Below, piece by piece: positions 35,291-43,524 of a DNA stretch of 64,000 nucleotides; position 1 is the first letter of the stretch, and every line of letters starts with the position of its first letter. The notes below the pieces were generated by a model. It did no database searches. It had not been told where the DNA came from and saw nothing but the letters and a program-made list of their open reading frames with translations. Source of the DNA: DAINPP01 sp963667315 (GTDB taxonomy: Bacteria > Thermotogota > Thermotogae > MWEM01); the NCBI GenBank assembly GCA_963667315.1, contig OY763325.1, positions 2,046,001-2,110,000 of the forward strand, read 5' to 3'. Both the position numbers and the translations under genes were made by a program.

Positions 35291-35986
35291 TTAACTCTTA
35301 AAAAGTGTTATCAGTTCGTCTGTATCGTTCAAACATTCAAAGGGCTTCCGATCTGAAAATCGGCTGCTCTGTAAGATGAAAATTTTATCAATCTCATCGA
35401 ATAACCGGTTTTTATGGGTTACGACGAGAAACAAGGCGTTAAAAAACTCTGATTTTAGATTTTCCAGGATATTTTTTTCCATTGTTGCATCAAGGACGGT
35501 CAGCGTTTCATCGAAAAGAAAGATGTCGGTTCTGTTGATCACAGCTCTCGCAATAGAAATCCTTATCCGAAAAGAATCTGAAAATCGCTCTTTCCCCGGA
35601 TCAATATATGAAGCAGGGGTATATGCGTCGTCAAGGCAGGCAATTTTTAACGCACTTTTGATCAATCCATCAGAATAAAGCCTATTGAGTGAAATATTCT
35701 CTTCGATCGTTCCCTTAAAAACATAGTTTTCTTTATTGATATATGAAATTTTCTTTGTAAAATGTTTTGAAGCAATAACGGCAGAATGACTGTTCCCCTT
35801 AATGGAAGCTCCCCTTGTGAAGTTGGGACATCTTGAAAGAAAATCAAATAGGGTACTGTTTCGACTGCTCATTTTTCCATCATCAACAGAAGCCGTATCA
35901 AAACAGGAAGGCGTGTTCTCTTTATTTTGTTCAATGCTTGTCTGATATTCATATAATGATTGTAATTCCTTCATTCCCAAAGCCAT
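35291..35986 (-). CDS. stand-alone degenerate ABC ATPase domain
   Basis: 231 residues from ATG at 35986 (GAGGTGG upstream). It looks like the cytoplasmic half of a peptide-exporter-type ABC protein: linker ELQSLYEYQTS at the start, Q-loop position YINKENYVFKGTIEENIS, signature position FSDSF instead of LSGGQ, Walker B FLFDETLTVLD with its Glu, and H-loop VVTHK. No Walker A P-loop exists; the segment where it should be reads IKGNSHSAVIAS. There is no membrane domain. The frame is intact with a strong ribosome binding site and its own terminator, so it may be a regulatory or scaffold protein rather than a dead fragment. Confidence 0.75.
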   Translation of the reverse strand: MALGMKELQSLYEYQTSIEQNKENTPSCFDTASVDDGKMSSRNSTLFDFLSRCPNFTRGASIKGNSHSAVIASKHFTKKISYINKENYVFKGTIEENISLNRLYSDGLIKSALKIACLDDAYTPASYIDPGKERFSDSFRIRISIARAVINRTDIFLFDETLTVLDATMEKNILENLKSEFFNALFLVVTHKNRLFDEIDKIFILQSSRFSDRKPFECLNDTDELITLFKS

Positions 35987-36078
35987 TACACCACCTCTTT
36001 CAAGAAAAAACGATTCATCGCTTATGAACATTTACTCACAATAAATTTTATTTTTTTTATCATCTTTCTTTTTCAGAG

Positions 36079-36105
36079 AAAAAAAGCACCATTTTTCAGG
36101 TGCTT
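36079..36105 (-). terminator. terminator of the peptide operon
   Basis: Stem AAGCACC / GGTGCTT, eight-base loop, T6 or more after the stem on the minus strand. It separates the peptide and 71-residue genes from the ABC ATPase gene. Confidence 0.8.
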
Positions 36106-36217
36106 CTCCTACTTTCCCAGTTCTTCAAAAACAACAGGGGCAATATTTAGTCAGAAGGTTTGTTTCTATCGTCTTAATCAATCTTTGTTCATCACTTTAT
36201 AATCGGGATATTTCCAC

Positions 36218-36433
36218 TCAGCGGGTGGATGGGATATCAAGATTCAACTCTTTTTTTATCAAGTCATATACCTGCTTGTAAGAAAAATACCGAATGGTTC
36301 TATCATACGATTTTCTCAGCAAAAAGGAACTGACTTTTCCGGAATGAGTCTCGTATAAATCGGCTACATACTCTATTTCATTTCTTTTATTTGAATTGAA
36401 CATATAATTATCTCTTCTTTTATCACGTTTCAT
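36218..36433 (-). CDS. small basic protein downstream of the secreted peptide
   Basis: 71 residues from ATG at 36433 (AAGGA eight bases upstream). Highly charged, no membrane segment: begins MKRDKRRDNYMFNSNKRNE and ends KKELNLDIPSTR. The same frame can also start at a TTG (36466) that overlaps the peptide stop codon, so translational coupling is possible. No family recognised. Being between the peptide gene and the terminator, it could be a processing, immunity or partner protein (inference). Confidence 0.6.
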   Translation of the reverse strand: MKRDKRRDNYMFNSNKRNEIEYVADLYETHSGKVSSFLLRKSYDRTIRYFSYKQVYDLIKKELNLDIPSTR

Positions 36434-36462
36434 AAAGATATCCTTAATTCCGAAAGCGTTTA

Positions 36463-36594
36463 TCAATAAAATACGGAACCTGTGACGTTTATCGGCGGTA
36501 AAACGGAATCCGATTGATTTACCGCATCATCGCCACCGGCAAACAGAGATAAAGATATAATCAATAAAGTCAACATGATCAGTAACTTCTTCAT
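36463..36594 (-). CDS. 43-residue secreted peptide precursor
   Basis: ATG at 36594-36592, TGA at 36465-36463. Ribosome binding site GAAGGAGGG at seven bases and a clear promoter (TTGAAA, 16, TATAAT) support expression. Residues 1-19 are a signal peptide: MKKLLIMLTLLIISLSLFA, with a plausible cut after Ala19. The remaining 24 residues start GGDDAVNQSDSV and end PPINVTGSVFY: acidic then small and aromatic, no Cys, no double-glycine leader. Size and layout match export-import pheromone precursors such as Phr, PapR or NprX, whose last 5-8 residues are the signal. Divergent from a helical-repeat regulator. Function is inferred. Confidence 0.65.
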   Translation of the reverse strand: MKKLLIMLTLLIISLSLFAGGDDAVNQSDSVLPPINVTGSVFY

Positions 36595-36630
36595 ACTAAA
36601 CCCTCCTTCTTAATTGCATCCTATGTTATA

Positions 36631-36658
36631 ATTATATAGATATACATATGATTTTCAA
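36631..36658 (-). promoter_or_regulatory. promoter of the secreted peptide gene
   Basis: Minus-strand -35 TTGAAA (36658-36653), 16-base spacer, -10 TATAAT (36636-36631). Upstream, toward the divergent regulator, are the repeats GGTCATTAAAT (36753-36763 and 36840-36850) and GTGGTCAT (36730-36737), which could be regulator sites. Confidence 0.6.
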
Positions 36659-36848
36659 GCCTTTTTCTCAATCCGGAAATGTGATTATCAGAGGCTTTTA
36701 AATTTCAATTTTTTCGCCCAAATTATTTCGTGGTCATATTCTCTTGTCAAAGGGTCATTAAATAAGCGATACACGATATTTTTTAGTTTATATAACATAT
36801 GGTAACAATATTGATTATTTTATATTACACAAGAAAAGTGGTCATTAA

Positions 36849-38534
36849 ATGTATATAAAGCATATCATGCCAATCATCTCATACGGAAAATATTCAAAAA
36901 CATTTTTAAATTTTTTTTCAGAAACAACCGTTAATCCCGATGTCCTGAATTATATCAATATTCTGAAAAAAAAATGGACTTTAAAATCGGAAAGTCTTTT
37001 ACAAGCTATTGATGAGAGTTTGGATAAATGCAAAAATCATGGAATTTATTATCTGCTGTTATCAGATAAACTGAGTGTTTTAATGACATTAGGAGATAAA
37101 GCAGAAACCATATCGCTTTATAAACAATTAAAAAAAGAATTCCAAAAAATTCCGCTTGAATATCGTAAAATGATCGGTCAATCCTTGTACATGGCAAAAA
37201 CTTTTCATACCGGAAACGATTTAAAGAAATTCAGAAGATGGAGCACGCAACATACAGAAGATGAAATGGGGCTCGCCGTAAACCTCAACGCAAAAGCCAG
37301 GGCATTTTTGAAAAAAGGACAGTGTAAACAAGCCTGTGATGGTTTCTTTGATGTTTCGGAACTGGCTTTAAAATATCCTCATCCAACCTTTATCCTATCC
37401 GGTCTCAATAACGCCTCTTGGTATATCCGGCATCAGAATCTTGAAGTCTCCCATGAAAGGGCAAAGAAACTCGCCTTTCATTGCGGTTACTGGTTTGATT
37501 CCCCGGCGGTTCTGATGAATTACTTCGATACACTCCTCATCATCTCACAAATGAGCAAAGATTACACGTTCTTCTTCGGTATAGCGGAGATGATACGCTA
37601 TTATTATCAGAAGATGCTGCTGATCGAACCGGAATGTGACAAGAAATATCATGATACGATACAGATCGTGAAGAAGTTCCATCAGCTGGTTTATAACACC
37701 GGCAACCGGGTAGATGAAATCGGGAACGCCAAGGGACTACAGACTTTTCTGAATGACAGGATAACCATACCCAACCGCTTTGCAAGGGAAAATGACATCT
37801 CACATACCTCTCTGTATCGCATCATGAAAGGACAGAAAAAAAACGTAAAAATTGAAACACTAAAAGGAATCTTTTCGGCTCTCGATGTGACCTACTCGTT
37901 TGAAAACCCAAAGTGCATCAATCATATCCTGTTTTTCATCAATGAAGAGAGCTATCTCATCAATAACTGGAAAAAGGTGGTCCATTTATCCGCCTATAAA
38001 CTCAAAACCCTGATCTTGAAAACTTATATGACACTCACCATTCTCTCTGATATTAACCTTTCCGAGCTTTTTAAACTAATAGAATCCAGCCGCCGACAAC
38101 TCTTTGACTACATCATGCTCAAACCTGAAAGAATAACTTTTATAAGCCAAACCATTCGCCTTGCCTTCGATAATGAAAGCGTTAATCCCTATTACAAGGC
38201 AAGATATGAACTGGCCAACATTCTATTCTCTGAAATGAGCAGAATGCGGCATATCACACCGCTTTTTAGACTTTACACCGCATCCAATTCACGGGAAGAA
38301 AACGAATTACTCAGTGTCTATTTCAGGCAATACGTTCGCTACACAACAACGGCATGGCGATTCGATGTTGAGGAGGTCATGTCCGAAAGATATTCCGACC
38401 CTGATTATAAGAAGATCGCACAATTTTGCAGAAAGATCAATATTTCGGAGATGTATGGCTATCTATGTACTTGGTATTTTGAGGAAAGCGATAGAAATTG
38501 TCTGATTGAACTGATAACAAATCTTAAAAACTAA
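36849..38534 (+). CDS. helical-repeat regulator with internal helix-turn-helix
   Basis: 561 residues, almost all helical. Residues about 30-285 look like TPR-type repeats (for example LYKQLKKEFQKIPLEYRKMIG and NLNAKARAFLKKGQCKQACD). Residues 297-350 form an XRE-like helix-turn-helix: LQTFLNDRITIPNRFAREND then ISHTSLYRIMKGQKKNVKIE and TLKGIFSALDV. Another 200 helical residues follow. RRNPP receptors (Rap, PlcR, PrgX) combine an N-terminal helix-turn-helix with TPRs; here the DNA-binding part is in the middle. The Shine-Dalgarno is weak (AAGTGG), so the start could be Met7. It diverges from the 43-residue secreted peptide. Confidence 0.75.
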   Translation: MYIKHIMPIISYGKYSKTFLNFFSETTVNPDVLNYINILKKKWTLKSESLLQAIDESLDKCKNHGIYYLLLSDKLSVLMTLGDKAETISLYKQLKKEFQKIPLEYRKMIGQSLYMAKTFHTGNDLKKFRRWSTQHTEDEMGLAVNLNAKARAFLKKGQCKQACDGFFDVSELALKYPHPTFILSGLNNASWYIRHQNLEVSHERAKKLAFHCGYWFDSPAVLMNYFDTLLIISQMSKDYTFFFGIAEMIRYYYQKMLLIEPECDKKYHDTIQIVKKFHQLVYNTGNRVDEIGNAKGLQTFLNDRITIPNRFARENDISHTSLYRIMKGQKKNVKIETLKGIFSALDVTYSFENPKCINHILFFINEESYLINNWKKVVHLSAYKLKTLILKTYMTLTILSDINLSELFKLIESSRRQLFDYIMLKPERITFISQTIRLAFDNESVNPYYKARYELANILFSEMSRMRHITPLFRLYTASNSREENELLSVYFRQYVRYTTTAWRFDVEEVMSERYSDPDYKKIAQFCRKINISEMYGYLCTWYFEESDRNCLIELITNLKN

Positions 38535-39001
38535 TGACGCTTCTCATGGGTAAGGAGAGCTTCTTTTATTTCCAGACCCCCTGCATAACCAACAAGGGCT
38601 CCATTCACCCCGATAACGCGATGACAGGGGATGATAATGGGAATTCTGTTTTTATTATTCGCCATGCCAACAGCACGACATGCCTTTGGATTGCCGATCC
38701 TCTCAGCAATTTCTTTATACGTCCGGGTCTCTCCATAGGGAATTTCTTGTAATGCCCTCCAGACCTTTCGCTGAAATTCAGTTCCTTCAAACCTCAAAGG
38801 GAGGTCAAAGACTTTTCGGCTTCCGTTAAAATATTCGTCCATCTGTTGTTTTATTTTTTTTGACAATTCTGATGCTTCTTGTGAATCAGCGAGGGCTTTT
38901 TCCGTTTTCAGTATCACAAAGAGAAGCCTACTGTCATCGTATCCGATTTCCATCTTCCCGAAGGGAGATTCATAAATGATTGATTGCTCGTTTTCCATCA
39001 T
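38531..39001 (-). CDS. ogt: methylated-DNA--[protein]-cysteine S-methyltransferase
   Basis: 156 residues. Suicide repair enzyme that takes the alkyl group from O6-alkylguanine. The active-site IIPCHRVIG has the acceptor Cys126; the arginine finger and helix-turn-helix are in FQRKVWRALQEIPYGETRTY and ACRAVGMANNKN. AAGGAG precedes ATG at 39001. The stop overlaps the end of the convergent regulator gene by four bases, so the two transcripts overlap. Confidence 0.95.
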   Translation of the reverse strand: MMENEQSIIYESPFGKMEIGYDDSRLLFVILKTEKALADSQEASELSKKIKQQMDEYFNGSRKVFDLPLRFEGTEFQRKVWRALQEIPYGETRTYKEIAERIGNPKACRAVGMANNKNRIPIIIPCHRVIGVNGALVGYAGGLEIKEALLTHEKRH

Positions 39002-39047
39002 TTCAACTCCTTTTTCTTAGTATTTAAGGAGAGTCTGCCCGATGAAA

Positions 39048-40613
39048 CTATCCCACCTTTTCAACCCGGTTCCTGCCATTAGATTTTGCCTGATACAAAG
39101 CCTTGTCCGCTTTCTTGATCAATTCCTGAACCGATTCGCCTCTCCACTCACAAATCCCCATACTGATGGTCACTTTAACACCTTCTATAGAAAAATTCTC
39201 TTCTTCAATCTTTCTCCTGATAGACTCCGCCCTTCTGTAACCCCCTTCAATGGAAATATCTCTGAGTATGACGATAAATTCTTCTCCGCCATAACGTCCA
39301 ACCACATCGCTGCTTCTAACATCGGAAGCAATCAGTTTTGAAGCGGCAACCAGTACCTCATTCCCCATCAGATGACCGTGTGTATCGTTAATTTTCTTGA
39401 AATAATCAAGATCTGCAATAATCAGTACAAAAGGACTTTTAGTTTCAGCTGATTCTTCAATAATCTGTTTGAGCAGCCTGTGTGCCGTCTTATAGTTGTA
39501 AATCTGAGTCAGTCCATCTATCATCGTCATCCTTTTAAGCGCTTTCGTTCTCTCTTCAACTTTTTTCTCCAGTTCATCATTCATCTTTTCAAGCACTTCT
39601 CTTTTTTGTTCCCTGTGATTGACACCCACAACGAGAACGACGAGAAAAATAATAATCACAACCATCACAATTGAAGTGGCTATATTGATGAAAAGATAAT
39701 GATAAAATGGGCGCAGAACTTCTTTCTGACTTTCGGCAAACGTTATAAACCATTTATTTTCGGCATTTCCCTCGGGGATATCAACAGATTTCACAAAATA
39801 AAACTTCCGTTCATTAAAGAGCGTATCATTGAAGAAATTGATTCCCTGATTGTATTTCTCAATAATCGCCGCATTAATTTCAAGACAGCGACTATCTTCG
39901 GAAAGAATAATTTCTCTGTTCGGATGTGCGATGGTGATATTCCTGTCATCGCTTAAAAAGAGATACCCCGTATCTTTAAAGGCAATATTATCGATAAACT
40001 CCCTGGTAAATGCCTCCATCTGTGGCGAGACCAAAGCGACACCGATTATCTCTGAGCGGTCAATAACCGGTACACTGATGACCAGTATCGGATTTCCCCT
40101 TAAGATACTCGGATAAATTTCACTGACATAATAATCTTTTCCGTTGAAAATTTCCTCGATATAGGCGTATTCAAGACCGCCCTCTCCAACAGTCTGCCCG
40201 TTCACCGTATCCGTTATGAATTCCCCGTTTGAAATCTCTATCCTTTCCCCGTTGATCATCCTGTAAACCGGTTGTTCAAGTCTGACACCAAGTGGGAGAT
40301 TTTCATAAAAAGGATAGAGCGCGTGAATTTCCTCCATAAACGCTGTTGCCTTTTCTATTTTCATCTCATCTTCAGGATTTCTGCACGCATCAATGACATA
40401 GTCATTTCCAGCGATTGTCCTGGCAATATTGACCTGATACTCTATCCAATGCAATAAGGCTCTGCGGCTCTGATCGGTTATATTATCACCAATTTCATAA
40501 AGCGTCTGCACATAGTTTTCGTAAACCTGAATATAATAAATCCAGTTAAATAAGATAAAGACCGGCAAAACAACAATTATCATCTGTAAAAAAAACTTTC
40601 TTTTGTTCTTCAA
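39048..40613 (-). CDS. diguanylate cyclase with dCache-type extracellular sensor
   Basis: 521 residues from TTG at 40613, which has GGGAG at seven bases; the longest frame (TTG at 40637) has no site. TM1 at about 7-28, an extracytoplasmic domain of about 280 residues with Cache-like YYVSEIYPSILRGNPILVISVPV and GYLFLSDD, TM2 at about 310-335, a short coiled coil (EKMNDELEKKVEERTKALKR) and a GGDEF domain. Active site RYGGEEF, preceded by RSSD, a complete I-site. Active, product-inhibited cyclase expected. Confidence 0.93.
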   Translation of the reverse strand: MKNKRKFFLQMIIVVLPVFILFNWIYYIQVYENYVQTLYEIGDNITDQSRRALLHWIEYQVNIARTIAGNDYVIDACRNPEDEMKIEKATAFMEEIHALYPFYENLPLGVRLEQPVYRMINGERIEISNGEFITDTVNGQTVGEGGLEYAYIEEIFNGKDYYVSEIYPSILRGNPILVISVPVIDRSEIIGVALVSPQMEAFTREFIDNIAFKDTGYLFLSDDRNITIAHPNREIILSEDSRCLEINAAIIEKYNQGINFFNDTLFNERKFYFVKSVDIPEGNAENKWFITFAESQKEVLRPFYHYLFINIATSIVMVVIIIFLVVLVVGVNHREQKREVLEKMNDELEKKVEERTKALKRMTMIDGLTQIYNYKTAHRLLKQIIEESAETKSPFVLIIADLDYFKKINDTHGHLMGNEVLVAASKLIASDVRSSDVVGRYGGEEFIVILRDISIEGGYRRAESIRRKIEEENFSIEGVKVTISMGICEWRGESVQELIKKADKALYQAKSNGRNRVEKVG

Positions 40614-40770
40614 AACATTACTCCCGCAGCGTTTCAATCAATTTCATAGAGTATAGCATTTCAAAGGGGATTATAGAAGGGCAAGATGGTAAAAATATTA
40701 TGACATGTGTTAAAATTAACGTGTCATAAATACAATCCTAAGACTATAAAATTCTGGGGGTATCAGAATA

Positions 40771-41065
40771 GTTTATCATCTAAGAACCATCAACAATAGC
40801 GATAGAATATTCATCTATGAATTGAAAAAAGATTCAAATATATTGAAGAAATCTGGGGATGGGACGCGGAAAGGGGATTGGCAGTTCTGTTATTAAAGAT
40901 ATCATAAAAACTGCCCTTTCAGAGGACAAAATAATCCAAATCGGCTGTTTCAAATCCAATGAAAGGGCGTTTAAGTTATATTGTTCGCTGGGTTTCAGAC
41001 TCACTCATTCCACCGAAACACATTTTATTCTTCACTATCAGGCTCTTTCACATCCACTTTTATAA
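40771..41065 (+). pseudogene. decayed GNAT acetyltransferase gene
   Basis: The N-terminal part is readable as YHLRTINNSDRIFIYELKKD; after a one-base shift the typical KYIEEIWGWD follows at about 40838; then, after another shift, the acetyl-CoA loop GRGKGIGSSVIKDI and the C-terminal KSNERAFKLYCSLGFRLTH, ending in HFILHYQ. About 50 codons between WGWD and GRGKG are missing. GGGGGT stands before the expected start, which reads ATA. The two shifts plus the deletion show inactivation. Its tail overlaps the end of the convergent amidohydrolase gene. Confidence 0.75.
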
Positions 41066-42225
41066 ACGGCTGCTATATCCCGGACCGCCTGAATATCTTC
41101 AATAGGGTTAGTATTCAGAACGATAAAGTCCGCCTGTTTCCCCACTTCAAGCGTCCCATACTGTTCAGATATGCCCAGCAGTTCTGCCGCATATTTTGTG
41201 GCGGAAAGTATCGCATCCATTTCACTCATACCGTATGAGACCATCAGTTCCAGTTCGGTTCTTGCCGATTCACCATGATGATTAAAAGGGGTTCCCGAAT
41301 CTGTCCCCATCGCAATCTTAACGCCAGCATGGTAGGCCTTTTTGAAACCCTCCATATGTTTTTGTCTCACTTCTTCAGACTTCTTTATCGCATATTCCGG
41401 GATTCCGTTTCCTCTTCCTTTATTCATGATATTGAAAACGGCTGAAAATGTGGGGACAATAAAGGTTCCATTTTCAGCAGCCATCCTGATACCGTCATCA
41501 TCTATCAGTGTTGCATGTTCAATGGAGTCTATACCTGCTTCAACAGCTATCTTAACGCCTTGTGTACTATGGCAATGCGTGGCAATCCTTTTACCTGCCT
41601 TATGGGCTTCCTCTGCCGCTGCTTTTAGTTCATCCAAATTGAGCTGATAGGCGTTCACATCCACTCCGGGCGTCAAAACGCCTCCGGACGAAATCACCTT
41701 GATGCAGTCAACACCGGCTTTCAACTGCTCTCTGACTGCTTTACGAACTTCATCAACGCCATCGGCTTCTCTGCCGATGGCCCAACCATGACCACCTGTC
41801 ATCGTAACCAGTTTCCCGGCACAATGCATCCCCGGGCCTTCTATCACGCCTTCTTCCAGGTATCTTCTCAACGGGAGTTCGAGATAATTCACACCACCGA
41901 GATCCCGGATAAACGTAACACCATTTTTGATAAAAGCTTCGAGATGTTTCACTGCGGATATGACAAAGTCGGTATCCTTGAACGTCTGAAACATCTGAAA
42001 GGTATCTGCCACCGGTTCCAGGCAGACATGCGTATGACAATCGATCAACCCGGGAATCACATATTTCCCTTTTAAATCCTCTGTTTCGATACCGGCTGTT
42101 TTTACTTCATCCTCTTTTGTAATCCTTTCAATGATCCCATCTTCCACAGCAATGGTTACAAATTGCTGAAGTCCTTCTCCCGTTCCATCGATAAGACTGG
42201 CATTTTTAAAATATTTTTTCAACAA
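41038..42225 (-). CDS. amidohydrolase family metal-dependent hydrolase (imidazolonepropionase/prolidase-like)
   Basis: 395 residues. TIM-barrel amidohydrolase with all binuclear metal ligands: His64 and His66 in LIDCHTHVCLE, carboxylated Lys176 in DCIKVISSGG, His217 in ATHCHS, His237 in IEHAT and Asp309 in MGTDSG. This is the group that includes Xaa-Pro dipeptidases and aryldialkylphosphatase-like enzymes; substrate unknown. TTG start (42225, or the next TTG at 42222) after a GAGGGGGGAG site. No signal peptide, so cytosolic. Followed upstream by the lipoprotein gene at 42264, 38 bases away on the same strand. Confidence 0.92.
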   Translation of the reverse strand: MLKKYFKNASLIDGTGEGLQQFVTIAVEDGIIERITKEDEVKTAGIETEDLKGKYVIPGLIDCHTHVCLEPVADTFQMFQTFKDTDFVISAVKHLEAFIKNGVTFIRDLGGVNYLELPLRRYLEEGVIEGPGMHCAGKLVTMTGGHGWAIGREADGVDEVRKAVREQLKAGVDCIKVISSGGVLTPGVDVNAYQLNLDELKAAAEEAHKAGKRIATHCHSTQGVKIAVEAGIDSIEHATLIDDDGIRMAAENGTFIVPTFSAVFNIMNKGRGNGIPEYAIKKSEEVRQKHMEGFKKAYHAGVKIAMGTDSGTPFNHHGESARTELELMVSYGMSEMDAILSATKYAAELLGISEQYGTLEVGKQADFIVLNTNPIEDIQAVRDIAAVYKSGCERA

Positions 42226-42263
42226 ACTCCCCCCTCATTTTTTTGACTACACCTACCGCTGAC

Positions 42264-43397
42264 TCACCTTGAATCCAAAAATATTTTTTTAAAATCGTTC
42301 CCGTCAACAATATACAAAAAAACTTCTCTGCTACTCATCCCTTTAGAATCAATTTGAATAGCCGAAGTCAGTCCTTCAAATGTACCGATTTCAAGAATTT
42401 TATCCCTTAATATCTCAGGCTCACAACTGTTCGATTCTTTAATCACCTGAGATAAAATATAAACCGCTTCATAGGCAAACGCAGAAGCAAATTCAGGTTC
42501 CATTCCATATCTTTCGATATAGCCTTCACGAAATTGCAGATGTCTTTCCGCCTCGGAATACTTGTCATAGGGTGTTGTGACTGTCATGGAAGCCACTGCC
42601 GGACCACCGTTTTCAATGAGGGCATCATCAAATGCCCATGTCGTGGTATATTTTTGAATTGTGGGATCAATCTTGTACAATTGTTGTGAAATATTGGCAG
42701 TGAGAAGCGCCGGTGCAATGATTAAAACCCCTTCGGGGTTTTGAGAGATTATTTTTGATGCCAACAGATAATAATCGTTATGAACCTCACTTGAATCAAA
42801 TTCAACGGTATCAACGATCTTGATATCCGTCCCTTCAATGACAGTACGAAACGTTTCAAACCAGTGATTTGAATATTCAAAATTGTTCACATCATAAATC
42901 ACGGATATCCGTCGAACATCGCTCCCGGAAAGAATATAATCCCGGATAACCTTTTGAAACCCGTCATCTGAAGAAGACAGGGAAATCAGAAAATTATTCA
43001 CTTTCACAATCTGTTCACTGCTGACGGTTGGGCTAATCATCAACATTTTTTTCTCATTGACATGTGAAATGCCCGCCTTAGTCATCTCACTCGTGATGTG
43101 ACCAATGATGGCACATACCCCTTCGTCTAAAAGCTCTTTATCTACCTCGGCAGCCCGTTCGATAGTATTCATATCATCTTTAACGATCAATTTGATCGTT
43201 TTGCCGTTAACACCGCCGGCTTCATTTATTTCTTCAACGGCATATTCCACACCATTTCTGACGGAAATACCAAAAAGCGAATCAATGCCTGTTAAAGAAA
43301 CGGCTACACCTATTTTAATCTCGTCTTGCTCCGTACATCCGACAAAGAAAATCCCAAATAATAAAATACAGATCCAAAGCATACAATTTGTTTTCAT
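42264..43397 (-). CDS. branched-chain amino acid-type substrate-binding lipoprotein (LivK-like)
   Basis: 377 residues from ATG at 43397 with AAGGTGGGG upstream; the adjacent ATG at 43400 is too close and a longer frame to 43496 lacks a site. Signal peptide ends in a lipobox FFVGC, so it is a lipid-anchored receptor. Periplasmic-binding-protein type I fold: KIGVAVSLTGIDSLFG at the N-terminus, GVEYAVEEINEAGGVNGK, and FASAFAYEAVYILSQVI near the C-terminus. No permease or ATPase gene is adjacent, so it either works with a distant transporter or serves as a sensor. Confidence 0.92.
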   Translation of the reverse strand: MKTNCMLWICILLFGIFFVGCTEQDEIKIGVAVSLTGIDSLFGISVRNGVEYAVEEINEAGGVNGKTIKLIVKDDMNTIERAAEVDKELLDEGVCAIIGHITSEMTKAGISHVNEKKMLMISPTVSSEQIVKVNNFLISLSSSDDGFQKVIRDYILSGSDVRRISVIYDVNNFEYSNHWFETFRTVIEGTDIKIVDTVEFDSSEVHNDYYLLASKIISQNPEGVLIIAPALLTANISQQLYKIDPTIQKYTTTWAFDDALIENGGPAVASMTVTTPYDKYSEAERHLQFREGYIERYGMEPEFASAFAYEAVYILSQVIKESNSCEPEILRDKILEIGTFEGLTSAIQIDSKGMSSREVFLYIVDGNDFKKIFLDSR

Positions 43398-43524
43398 CAT
43401 GCCCCACCTTATCTTCAACAACGGATGATACCACTCTCTATATCCTAACATAATTACATGACGCATAAAAATAAAGGTATGTACGCGCTTAATCATTTTC
43501 CCTTCGTCTTATCCAATTACCTCA

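Noticed and set aside
35291..35986. Functional ABC ATPase on its own
   Set aside because: No Walker A and a changed signature; ATP hydrolysis is not expected.
36463..36594. Bacteriocin with a double-glycine leader
   Set aside because: The GG lies after a strongly hydrophobic Sec-type signal, and the leader lacks the acidic amphipathic helix of double-glycine leaders; no C39 peptidase domain is found in the ABC protein at 32031.
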